DNA of 64,000 bases from Chlorops oryzae (Eukaryota; Arthropoda; Insecta; Diptera; Chloropidae), in the NCBI GenBank assembly GCA_020466095.1, contig CM035806.1, forward strand, positions 64,157,587-64,221,586. Direction: 5' to 3'. Below, piece by piece: positions 48,230 to 58,975 of the stretch. The notes beneath the pieces are model-generated. The model worked only from the letters and a program-made list of their open reading frames with translations, made no database searches and was not told the DNA's origin. Every line of letters begins with the position of its first letter. Position 1 is the stretch's first letter. The position numbers and the translations under genes are program-made.

Positions 48230-51200
48230 GTCGATCCGATTCACAACAATTCAAATCCAGAACGGCGAGCTTGGACACGGCTCTTCGCATAAGTCCCCTC
48301 GGGGTGTTCGGATATCTGCTTGTCGGACGACGCCATCCTTTCCAGGGTATACCTTCTCCACTACGCCGCGGCACCATTGTTTCCTTGGAACATTCGGGTC
48401 ACATATGAACACCATATCACCTTCTTGCAGCGGCTTCGACGGCATACACCATTTAGAACGACGTGTAAGTGTAGGCAGATATTCGGCTATCCACCGCTTC
48501 CAGAATTGGTCGCGCATCTGACGAGCGATCCTCCATTGCTTTCGTAGGGCGCATATTCGGACGGGTTGGAAGTCGTCGCTAGGTGTTTGCGCCGTGTTCG
48601 CACATCCAGAATAAAATGATTCGGTGTGAGGGGTTCGTCTTGATCGGCGTCAATCGGCAAGTGAGTGAGGGGACGTGAATTCACGACGTTTTTCGGCCTC
48701 GATTAAGAAGCAGTTCAGTGTGCACTCGCGTGGAGCGATTTCTTTCAATGTGCGGCTTAGGACTCGTTTTACACATTGCACCATACGCTCCCATATTCCT
48801 CCTTCAGATGGGTTAATTGGACAGTTAAAGACCCACTCTATATTTTGGCGGCGAGTTCGTCTTGGAGGCGGCCGCTGTCGAACACTTCGGAAAATCTTTT
48901 GGCCTCCATGTCTGCTCCAATAAAATTTTTTCCATTGTCTGATCTCATCCTTACTGGTACGCCTCGGCGATGAATAAAATTGCGTATGACCATTATGCAG
49001 GCATCAGTGCTCAAGTCGTGTGCTATCTCAAGATGAACTGCTCTGACGGATAGGCATGTGAAATAAGGCCACCCAACGCTTCTCGTGATGGCGGTTGACT
49101 GTGACGTTGACTGGCCCAAAGTAGTCTAATTCCGGTGTAGGTAAACGGTCGGACATACGGAGTAAGACGGTCGACAGGCAAGGGCCCCATAATTGGCGTC
49201 CGGGGCTTTACCTTGTGTAACCTACACTCGCGGCAGTCGGCGACGATGCTCCGTAGTACCTGCCTTAAACGAGGAATCCAGTAGACTCGGCGGACTTCAC
49301 ATATTATGGCCTCAGTGTTTTGATGTTTCATCAAAGAATGATGATGAGCCACTATGAGCCTAGTAAGGGCGTGATTGGGTGGTAGGATGACGGGTCGTCT
49401 TGTGCTGTATGGCAGACAGCTTGCTGCGTCGATACGTCCCTTGACTCGTAGCATATTATTTTCATCAAGGTATGGTGACAGATGGTACAGGCTGCTACTT
49501 TTCGATACGGCCAACCCCCGTTTGAGCATATTTATTTCCTGTATAAAATCGTCTGCTTGCGCTTGACGATACAATATATGCCTCGCTTTTTCGAGCTCAG
49601 TTGACGTCAGCCCTGAGTTGAAGCCGCTTACTTCCCGGCGAAGACACAAATCGGCGAAGCGCAGCACCCATGCCATTGTACGAACTATTCTGCGGAATGA
49701 AGAGAAGCGATCAATATTTATAATGCTATTACTCACCGGCAACCAGCGCATATTTGGAGGGGAGCTCTTCGTCGTCTTCGTGGTTCTCAGCCCTTGTAGT
49801 TGTTTGAGATGGCCATTCACTTTCGTCCGACATCAGAAATTTAGGACCTTGTAACCAGCGCAAGCTAGGTTCTTCCGGATGCTTTTGCGCTCGAGTGGCA
49901 TCATCGGCTACGTTATCAGACGTTGGAATCCATCTCCAGCTGAGCTGATCCGTTGAAGCCAGTATTTCCGCTATTCGATGTGCCACGAATGGTTTGTAAC
50001 GCCGATGCTTGCTCTGGATCCACCTTAGAACGGTCTTTGAGTCCGTCCAAATACGTATTTCGATGCTGATGTAGAATGATCTTCCTTTATAGCTTTGCGT
50101 TAGTCGTGTTCCCAATACGGCAGCTTGGAGCTCGAGGCGGGGTATGGTGAGTATCTTCAGTGGTGCGCACCTCGCCTTTGCAACAAATGAATGAGACTTC
50201 CCACTTCGCCGGACGAAGTCTTAGATCTCCAATAGGCGGCGGCTGCAAATGCGTCCTCACTGGCGTCAACGAATACATGCAGCTGAAGGTCTGTTGGTGC
50301 ACCGCCAACGAAAATAAAAGCGCGGAATCTCGAAATCCATCACCTTTGTCAGCAACAGTCGCCATTTCTCCCAGGCCACATTTATATCTTCGGGAAACGG
50401 CTCGTCCCAATCCATTTTCCGTCTCCAGATTTCACGCATCATGAGTTTTCCGATGATCGTTATGTTGCTTAAGAACCCCATCGGATCAAACACTGACATT
50501 ATTATGCTTAGCAGCTCTCTTTTTGTTGGACGTCTCTCCCCGGACAACGACACGTTCGTCAACGTTGTTGAACTTAAGATGAAATTTAAATGAGTCCACT
50601 AAAGGTTGCCAGTACATTCCCAAAATCTTCTCAGTGGGTAGACTTTCTTTGCTGGATATGACCACACTCGAGGCTTCACCATGTAGTGCCTGGAGGACCG
50701 TTTGACAATTTGTTGTAAAGTTTCTTAGCTCGAAACCTGCCCCTTTGTGTATGTCTCTGACCTGTTGCGATATCTCGATAGCTTCCTGAGCGTTTTCGAA
50801 GCTGTCCACGAAGTCGTCGACGTAGTGGTAGTCCGATATTGATTTTATGGCGCGAGCACTGCAAGTTGATGTGTGGTCTCTCGCATTTTTCATCTTGACA
50901 TATTGCGCCGTACACGGCGAACAGGCCGCTCCAAACGTCATCACCTGCATTTCGTATATATCTGGTTCAGCACTCCTGCAGTCGTCTCGCCATAAAATCT
51001 TTGCGCACATCTGTCCTCTGGCCGAATGAGCACCTGATGGAACATCTCCTTGATGTCCCCGCACACAGCTATTGCTCCTTCACGAAAGTGAAACAAGACT
51101 GATGGTAGCGGACGATAATCTTGCGGCCCTTTCAGCAGTTGTGAGTTGAGGGACACACCATGAGACTCTGCAGCGGCATCCGAACACAAGGCGCAACTTC

Positions 51201-52200
51201 GCAGGTTTATTTGGGTTAACTACACCAAAATGCGGTAAGTACCATGTACGGCTCGGATTAATGGCGATTTCGTCGGTGATAATTTTCGTGCGTACCCCTT
51301 TTCGACGTAGGACGTAATGACATTTTTGTAGGCGTCGGCAAACTTCTGGTCTTTTTTCATTTCCTTTCTATACTCGATAGGCGTTGGCGCGCCATGGCGT
51401 AGCTCTCGGGCATGCTTATATGGTCATCCTTCCATAGGAGACCGGCCTCGTATCTGCCCTCTACACGACGGATTGTGGATTTTAGCAACGATCTTGCGCG
51501 TAAATCGGGCTGCACTCTCAATCGGTGGCAATGACTTCACTCCAAAGCTGTCAATCTCGAAGTAGTCTGCAACCATCTGATGAAGCGGAATGATCTCTTG
51601 CTATATTTGCAAAAAGGCATGTCTGCGTTTCGATTCTGGATTTGCCTATTGGTCCAAACACCGTCCACCCAAGTTCGGTGTTAGCCGCGTATGGCCCATT
51701 GGCTCGAAGTCTAATCGTCTCCGATGGCAGTCCCAAATGACAGTGATCGAGCCCGATGAGCAGTTTCGGAATAGCACCACTATATGGTTCTATTGGCAGC
51801 ACGTGCTGTGGCTTTGCCGATAAATCTGTCTCGCTTACGCTTTGAGCTGGTAAATCCAAATTTGAAACGCTATACACGTTTCGCAGTTTATGCCTTTTTT
51901 GCATTTTCGCTCCGCTTACATCCAAATCCACTACAATTGATGGCTCCTGCGTTCCTCTGCCTCCAAACCATTGCACGTTTAGGCTGCGTTCGTGGCCTCT
52001 TAGACCTAATTCTCTGACGAGGGCCTTGTCGATCAAAGTAAACAGATGAGCCTTCATCCAGTAGCGCATATGTATCGATGTGTTTCTGTAGACCATAAAG
52101 AGTTACTGGGAGTATTCGGAACAATAACTTACGGTTTGCAGCTCTATTCGAACAGCTTAGGATGGCTTCTTTGTCAGACTCATTTGACTTTTTCGGCTTT
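48230..52200 (-). pseudogene. BEL/Pao pol: protease, RT, RNase H, integrase (frameshifted)
   Basis: Protease: TYALLDEGSS near 52075-52105. The following linker (LIDKALVRELGLRG...) is in another frame. Reverse transcriptase spans about 51240-50480, with [17 protein letters not shown] and the catalytic YVDD at about 50820. A conserved DPMGFLSN block follows at about 50480. RNase H lies at about 50090-49890 (IWTDSKTVLRWI...SDNVADDATR). Integrase: an HHCC zinc domain near 49400-49220 (HHSLMKH...CRECRLHK), then the core with HLEIAHDLSTDACI and SDNGKNF near 49040-48930, and a C-terminal segment with NSRPLTHLP, EGDMVFI and WCRGVVEKVYPGKDG down to about 48280. Frameshifts occur between most blocks. 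The last frame runs on into the 3' LTR. Confidence 0.9.
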
Positions 52201-52299
52201 TGATGAAGATTTTCTTTATTTTCCGGGAAAGGCGGCGACTTTACTGGACGTGGATCGACTTCTTTAGGATTTTGCGTTTTCGGACGTTTTGCCTCCGGT

Positions 52300-54118
52300 G
52301 GCTCCGTTTTATTCAGGTCGTGCAACATCTTATGGTGCATCCTGTTGCATCCGTCGACTGAGCACGATTTTCGGCGACGACAGTTACGGGTTCGGTGGCC
52401 CGGCTCCAGACATGAGAAACACATATTCAGTCGTTTCACTTCCTTCCACCTTTCGGCGTTTTGATGCGTTGACGAGACGGGGGCACTCTGCCGTCTTATG
52501 CTGATTTTCACATACCGCACATTTAGCCGTCCGCTGATTATTTTCGTTGGTGTGCAGTACTCGCTTTGACTCTCGCGCTTCCAAACCTTGTACGGTACAT
52601 TATGAGGTTTGCTGTTTGAGTCAGCCAGTCGCTAAAATTCACCACGCTCGCATATGGCTGAAGTGTTGATGCAGCTCTGGCCCAGTCGATCTTTTTGCTT
52701 ATTGGCAGTTTACTTAACAATTCCTCTAGTAGCATAGGGTTTGCTAGATGATTGTGTCCGCCAGCTGCTTGCAGAAATGCAACGAGATTCTTGACTTTCG
52801 TAGCGAATGGTATTATCTTTACAATCCCGTTCTCGTGAATGGGGGGCGACGTCTTTCATCTGTGCTAACTGGCTGCGAATGAGCTGTTCTGGGCGTCCGA
52901 AACGAAAACGCAGCTGCTCGATTTATGGTTGCTGACATTATCCGGATGTATTAGCAGTGATTTGACGGTTTCTCGTGCCCTCTCCTTAAGACATTTCTGC
53001 AGGCGCTGATTATTCTCCAGATTACTGTATGCATACACTACGGTGGGATTGTTCAAACGCAGTCAGGAACATGGGCCAATCCTCCGGCCTGACCACTAAA
53101 TTCCGGCAAATCCTGCAATTTACGTGGCGCCATCACTCCATACGGCATTAATGAAGCAGGCGCATATCCGGCGAACGCATTAGCTGGAGTCGTCACAAAT
53201 GTATGACCGTTTGATGTACTCGCCGACTGTACTTCCGTTATGCGAGTCGGTTGTTGAACAGCGTTACCCTGCTCAAGGTTAAAGTTGGTGAGACAAAATG
53301 GCGGCCGCATGGCTTGTGGCGCGAAAGGCATGGCGGCATAGGGTCCGGCGACTGCATTATACGCGGCGGCAGAGGCGCTGGCAGTACACGCGGCAGCAGC
53401 GGTGCTGGCAGAGTTCGAGGCGGCGGCGGCGCCATGAACGGCATAAGGCGGAAAAAAATGGCGTCAACCCGTTGCAGGCGGACGAACCAACTGTGGTTTT
53501 TTACACTATTTGGCTGTGTCTGGCTTGACGTCGTTGCAGACGATATTGAGTTTCGCATGGCAGCTGTCGATATAGTTCCGGCCAATGCTGCAGCAGGGTG
53601 CACCGTACTCACGTGTGGAGCTGTGGCCAATATGGCGGCTGTATTCGACGATACGTTGGCAGTTGCTTCCCTTTGTAAACGCGACACAAGTGCTTCATTC
53701 TGTGATTCCATTTCCATCATTTGTGTGTGGAAACGTAGTAGCTTTCTTTCCAAACTTGCAATTTGTTCTCGTAATATCTTAACTTCCGTACCTTCACTTG
53801 ATGTCCTACTAGACTCGCTCCCCTCGTTCTCATTTCCTCTCAAAATGGCGGCTGTGTGGTCAGAAGTTGGCTTCACGGCGCTGGCTGCGCTGTCGACGTC
53901 GGTTACAATATAGGCAGCGGTAGCGGTCGGCATCGCGGCGGTTGGCAGCGTTCTCAGTCAGCATGTCGAAAATGGCGTCGGGGCTGCGCGGCAGTGGCAG
54001 CGCCATCTTGATGTTCGTTTCCAATTGGCTGCGCAATAAGATTACCTTGGCTATCTCTTTCTCCTCCGATGTCGTTACCAGGAAAACGTGGGCTGCGTCT
54101 AGGCGGTGTACGATTCAT
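52300..54118 (-). pseudogene. BEL/Pao gag (frameshifted)
   Basis: Probable start at ATG 54118 (MNRTPPRRSP). An early stop near 53960 is bypassed by a frame change into a stretch with a coiled coil (about 53790-53690, REQIASLERKLL) and a Pro/Ala/Leu-rich linker from GC-rich repeats (53340-53440). A further shift leads to the LPEFSGQ block near 53095, typical of Pao-type Gag. A helical capsid-like part follows (TVKSLLIHPDN, LLEELLSKLPISKKIDW). Three zinc motifs end it: CAVCENQHKTAEC, CFSCLEPGHRTRNC and CSVDGCNRMHHKMLH (about 52550-52310). At least four frame changes. Confidence 0.85.
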
Positions 54119-54274
54119 CCTTCAGGGAAATTTATATAATTTAAAACGAAATTAAAACACATATGCAGGTGGCGCCTGCAACAGAACGACAAATTCCGTT
54201 CAGGTTACGATGACAAAGATGGCCGCATTCACGACTTTTCCAACGGCGGTCAGTTCGGACGCGAAATAAAAAAA

Positions 54275-54628
54275 TGTTGATAATTAATGCTGAGGAGCCG
54301 AGACTGCGAATGCAACTTATTTAGGCATGCTTGTTGTAGGTGATGCTTAAACGATGTTTATTTCTAAAAAGAGTACATTCAAACAGTTATGCTTATATAT
54401 ATAATTAATTTCTTACCGCGGTTCCGTCCACGCAACTCTTGCTCAACATTAATAATGACATGAACGGAAACGACATAGAGAAGTTACAAGAACGATAACA
54501 TACAAACGATAACATATAATCGATATCTCTTTTTGGTACGATTAGGACTATAACTTAATTTTAGATCACATTCAGAGTTGCATTTTAGGTACTTCGTTGG
54601 TCTGCACTTGAGGAGCCGTTCTGCGACA
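54275..54628 (-). repeat. BEL/Pao element, 5' LTR
   Basis: 354 bp, TG...CA ends in element orientation. Outer flank CCAAC at 54629-54633. The sequence just inside (TTTTTTATTTCGCGTCCGAA on the minus strand) does not start with TGG, so I cannot name the tRNA primer. Confidence 0.95.
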
Positions 54629-55581
54629 CCAACTAACAAAATAGGTCGAAAATAAGTCGATTCGACTGCGTTTAAGGGCACACTATTTGTTTGACCTGAC
54701 CTAAATAAAGCAAAATTACGTCCATTCGACGTTGATTCGTCGAAAGTGGGGAATAGAATGGAAGTCGATTGGCAGTAATAATAGGGCATAATAAGGCATT
54801 TAGTTGTTAAAGTTAGGGAGTTAAGAATGCAGTTCGACCAAAAATAAGTATAAAAGAAGTCAAAAGGACGTCGAAATTACGTAATTTTCACCTAAACTGG
54901 GCTTATGAATTAAATGAATTCAAGTAGAGAAAAAGAGAAAGATATAGGTATAATAATTTCTTACTTATTAATATGTATTTACACATAGTGCAATGAATGA
55001 AAGAATGAAAATTCTAGCAACTACTTATGTTATTTGAAAAAAAGAATAAATAAAATATGGGTTTTATGGAAAAATATTTTCGATTCACAAAACCAAATTA
55101 TATATGCCAGCTAAGATTTATGGTGAAAGTATTTCTTGCAATTCTGAATTTTTCACGGGCCATTTCAATTATGAAAAATAAAAAAAAATTTTATTTAAAA
55201 AAATTTTTTTTTCATACTGAAACTGATTGAGAAGAAGAATTTGCAAACTGAAATACGAAACAAGATGGCAGAACGTAAACATGGACCACAAAGTCGAATA
55301 TCCTTGTTTTCTTAACCAAATAGGTCAAATTCCATAAGGTATTCCAACTTATTGAGGCATTCTAGAGACATTTCGACCTAATTCGGCGTTTTGCCTTTAA
55401 ATCGCCTTGAAAGTAAATATTCCGCCAAAATACTCGACATTTCACAAACACGTGCGTGCAATGTACATTTAGCGCAAATGGAAAGAGATATGGCGTGACG
55501 TCATGAAGGAGTTTTTCATGACGTGGTTGTTGTCTTGCATGTGAATCAAGGGAACTTTTGTGTTTTATTTTTATATTTGAA

Positions 55582-55821
55582 GAGCTTAGGAACAAAAGGT
55601 GACATTTACACTTTTTATTTTTTTGAGTAAATTGAGAAAATAAATATTAAAAAGTAACTTTTTGCCCCAGAAGCAGCTTTTCAAGCTCATTTTTCTACGA
55701 AGCAAGTAACTTTTTAAACTAATCTTACCGGATGATGATAAAAGTCAACCTTTTGAGTCGTATAAAAATGAAAAACCCAAAAATTCCAAACACGTAAATG
55801 TCACCTTTTGTTCCTAAGCTC
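55582..55821. mobile_element. TIR MITE, 240 bp
   Basis: TIRs GAGCTTAGGAACAAAAGGTG, continuing ACATTTAC, at both ends in inverted order. No clear target duplication. Inside the interrupted DNA transposon. Confidence 0.82.
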
Positions 55822-55996
55822 CTCATTTAACTAACGATTTAATTAAAAAATCCTATTTTTTTGTTGTATTTTACGCCGAGATTTAACTAAATCGAGTTTT
55901 GGTCCCGGTCAACAAACTGGGCATATATTTATGTTTGAATTAATGCATAAAAAACTCAAAACTTTTTACTTTGGAAAATATTAAATGTATTCTCTT

Positions 55997-55998
<2 letters not shown>

Positions 55999-56030
<32 letters not shown>

Positions 56031-56045
56031 GGACAAATGAACAGA
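55999..56045. repeat. (CAGA)n microsatellite with CGGA variants
   Basis: Eight or more CAGA units followed by CGGACAAATGAACAGACGGA. It resembles the microsatellite core of the Helentron-like families, so it may be a core fragment of one. Confidence 0.75.
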
Positions 56046-56445
56046 CGGAGGGGCATACTTAAATATAAGCTTAATATAAAAAGGGCGTAACATGCATTTT
56101 CAGTATTTTACAGGAAAAAAAATAACTGAATAAAAGAGGAAGATTTGTAGTTTTGACTTTTTAATGTAGTTATTATAAGAAAGTCTAAGTAATTGAATAC
56201 TGTAAAATTGTTTAACCATTTTATATTTCCCATAAAACTGTTTTCGGTTTAAAATGTAATCCTTCAAAATATTTGTGCATTTCAAGTTGAATTTTTAGTC
56301 GAAATGAATTCAGATTCTAGAGCATGCCTGTATATGATATGACCATCTACGAAATTCATCTATATTAAGCTAACGATATGTCTTTTTTACTCTATAGAAA
56401 AATATTGAAAACATTACCTACTATTTTCAAAAAAGAAAAACATTA

Positions 56446-56580
56446 AGGGGTCTCATGCAAAACATTTACACCGTGTAAACTGAGTTAAGTAAGTAAAAAA
56501 GTCAAAATTTCATACAAAATTTGACAGTTTTATTAACTTTTCTCAGTTTACACGGTGTAGCTGCGTTCCATGAGGACCCT
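56446..56580. mobile_element. TIR MITE, 135 bp, TA target
   Basis: Ends AGGGGTCTCATG and, reverse complemented, AGGGTCCTCATGG. CACCGTGTAAACTGAG recurs inverted inside. TA at 56444-56445 and 56581-56582. Inside the interrupted DNA transposon. Confidence 0.8.
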
Positions 56581-57289
56581 TATTGTAATTTTAAATATTT
56601 GAAATAAAACACAAATTTACTGCATTTGTACATAAAAATAAACATAAATAAAACACAAAAATTGGCTTGAGTTACACTCAAAACATCATCAGCGTCATAT
56701 GAGAAGTTCTGACGTGACGTCATTTGCGCAGTGAGAGCTGAGAGCATCATGCTCTTTGGCGCTACGTTAGATCAAAAACATTCACGCTCTTATGAATTGG
56801 GCAAATATAGGGCAGAACAGGGCATATGATTTTTTTAGTTTGACTTATTTCGTCCTAATCGACAATTTGACTTTAAGGTCGAAAAATCAAGACTACTCGA
56901 CTTATACGTTGAAGTATCCAATAAAATAAGTCAATTTTTGCCTTAATATAGCCTTTAAAGTAAAACGGACTTGATACTTGAATTTAAGGTAAAAATTTGG
57001 TTTATATGCCTTAAAAACTTCAGATATTTTCGAAATCAAAGTCAAGTCACTTCTAAGGCATTAAGGAGGGCATTTTTAACATTTTTTCAACCAAAAATTT
57101 TATTAAAAGTTGAAATGACTTTGAAGGCATCGCAAAGGTATAATTTAACTAATTTCTACCTTGAAAAAAAGACTTTAAAGACAGGTAATTTATAAGGCAA
57201 AAAAAACGGTCAAAAATAGGGAAAATTCAACCAAACTAGGTCGAATGGACTTAATGCTGGTCAGATTTCCCTATCCTGCTTGTTGGGTA

Positions 57290-57723
57290 GTACACAAAGG
57301 CAGCGGAATTCATTGGCGGAATTGAGGCTGAATAAATTTTATTTCCGCGAAGGAATGTCAGATTGACAGATACCATAGGGCGGTAAATTTGAATACAAAT
57401 ACATGAGCTGTTTGAAGCGTAATAATTTTAATATTCGAACTCAGTATAACCGTTCACCATAATTTTCCGATGGATTCAGCTGCTAATGTCAAAATTCCTT
57501 CGCAATTAATTCAACTCGGCCAATAAATGGCGAAGAAATTCGCTTCAGCGCCATCTGTTGACAATTAAAACAAAAAAAACGCTATGTCAAATTCCTCCGC
57601 TCTTTTTTCACTCTTGTGTACTAGCCGAAGGAATTAATTGGAGTTTCAATTTCTTTGCATTCCGCGACGGAATTGTCCCATACATTTTTATATGGAATGT
57701 CAAATTCCGCTGCCTTTGTGTAC
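57290..57723. mobile_element. TIR MITE, 434 bp, TA target
   Basis: TIRs GTACACAAAGGCAGCGGAAT at both ends (inverted), with TA at 57288-57289 and 57724-57725. Further inverted blocks of TTCCGCG and GGAATT. It directly abuts the right end of the interrupted DNA transposon. Confidence 0.85.
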
Positions 57724-57954
57724 TAGCTTTTAAGAAAAAATAAAAATTGTTGATTATATCGGTCATACCATCGATAGTTTTTCAGCAACAATAAATAACA
57801 AGCAGCTTTTTTTGAAAATGGATTCATGCGTCGGTCATTTCTTCTGAAAATACGATTTCCAGTCGATTTTCATTGAATTCTATTTAGTTTCAGTGCAAGA
57901 ATTATAAAAAACATTCGATCTACCCAAATGCTTTCGATGGGCTCAACAAATTTC
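57724..57954. other. Spacer
   Basis: Short spacer with ACCATCGATAGTTTTT near 57771. No gene seen. Confidence 0.4.
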
Positions 57955-58345
57955 AAACGAAATAAATGTCAGTTCCTTTATTTCGTTTCGTCAGTGCTAC
58001 CTCTACCGAAAAGTAATGCTTTTTGAAGTCTCCAAAGTACTTTTTTGCATTTCGTTTTGAGTGGAATCAGGCAAACGAAAAGTTATCGAATGAAATTTCC
58101 GATTGCATTGAGGCCATTTACACGTTAAGACATTTCGATAATGAAACACACTTTTTGTGGGCTAGGGACGCACGGGGATATGGTATGGTAGCGTTTTTCT
58201 CTCTTCCCCCTGCCTCCCTTGCCAACGAAAATTTGTTTCATTATCGAAATGTCTTAACGTGTAAATAGCGTAATTCCGCTTCGTTTTTTATACGTGTGTT
58301 GCTTATGGAAACGAAAATGTTGATTGAAGTGGACACTTAGCTATA
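57955..58345. mobile_element. Repeat family E, copy split by a MITE
   Basis: Reverse orientation of the copy at 46690-46912. It is interrupted at 58110-58272, between GATTGCATT and ATTCCGCTTCG. After removal of the MITE and one ATT, the sequence matches the uninterrupted copy closely. Confidence 0.82.
58110..58272. mobile_element. TIR MITE, 163 bp, ATT duplication
   Basis: Left end GAGGCCATTTACACGTTAAG; right end, reverse complemented, TACGCTATTTACACGTTAAG; arms continue through ACATTTCGATAATGAAAC. ATT at 58107-58109 and 58273-58275. The centre carries TTTCTCTCTTCC, the likely seed of the GA tract at the other copy (1-1110). The tip GAGGCC is shared with 27094-27412. Confidence 0.9.
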
Positions 58346-58967
58346 AGCGTGAAACCTTCTTTCACTTGATCCAAAAAGCCTTATATGACATAACTTTATA
58401 CAAAAAGTAAAAAAAAAAAAAAATACAATTTTGTTTTAGTACTCCATTTTTCTATGGTTTTAAACTTAAACTGCATCGAAAGAAATTTAATTTCTTTATT
58501 TTTTTGGTTTTAATTAAGTTTTTTCTCTCTCCTGTAAAATTGTAATTTTGTTAGCTAGGGCCTTTCCACATTAAGGTAACGATATACTCCATTTTCAAAT
58601 GAAATAATCATGCACACTGGATTCATTTTAGCCAGCCAGCACGTGCACTTTTCCCAAATGAAGTTTTCATACGGACCAGGGCCAAACACTCCTTTATGTA
58701 ATGAATAACACATGTATTCTGAAGTACTAAAAATAGCGGCCATCTCCCAACAAAATTCATTAGAAGTAAGGGTTAGTAATGCGAGTAGTCGCAGTATAAA
58801 TTTTTACATTTTCACAATCGGAAGTACTGCAGAAGTAGTGAAATTTCCAGCTGGGCTGCTTCAAAATACAGTATGTTGTCTCTCAAAAGCAGTACGTTTG
58901 GCAGCCCTGAACTTATCCTTCATGATCTCCGTACTTATTGAGTTTATCGTCCTTAAATTTTTAATAG
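58346..58967. other. Intergenic DNA, no gene recognised
   Basis: Poly-A/T patches and short frames on both strands. Nothing recognised. Confidence 0.4.
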
Positions 58968-58975
58968 GTGATCAC

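Larger units (their letters stand above)
47860..54628 (-). mobile_element. BEL/Pao LTR retrotransposon, complete, very young
   Basis: 6.77 kb on the minus strand with near-identical LTRs and a 5-bp target duplication, CCAAC, at 47855-47859 and 54629-54633. Order from the 5' LTR: Gag with coiled coil, capsid-like segment and zinc knuckles, aspartic protease, reverse transcriptase, RNase H, integrase. Protease before RT, integrase last, a DEGS-type protease and a 5-bp TSD are typical of BEL/Pao. The frame is broken by several one-base shifts. No envelope-like frame is visible after integrase. Confidence 0.95.
47851..57289. mobile_element. DNA transposon (about 2.7 kb net) split by the BEL/Pao insertion
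   Basis: Left tip CTACCCAAC at 47851-47859, continuing at 54634 as TAACAAAATAGG. Right end at 57289 reads, reverse complemented, CTACCCAACAAGCAGGATAG. TCCATTCGAC (about 54720) and GTCGAATGGAC (about 57240) are further inverted blocks. The BEL element sits nine bases inside the left tip. The remaining 2.66 kb is non-coding and holds two MITEs (55582-55821 and 56446-56580). Boundaries are inferred; no clear target duplication. Confidence 0.55.

Noticed and set aside
53251..53913. 220-codon plus-strand frame
   Set aside because: Antisense shadow of the GC-rich gag region of the BEL/Pao element.
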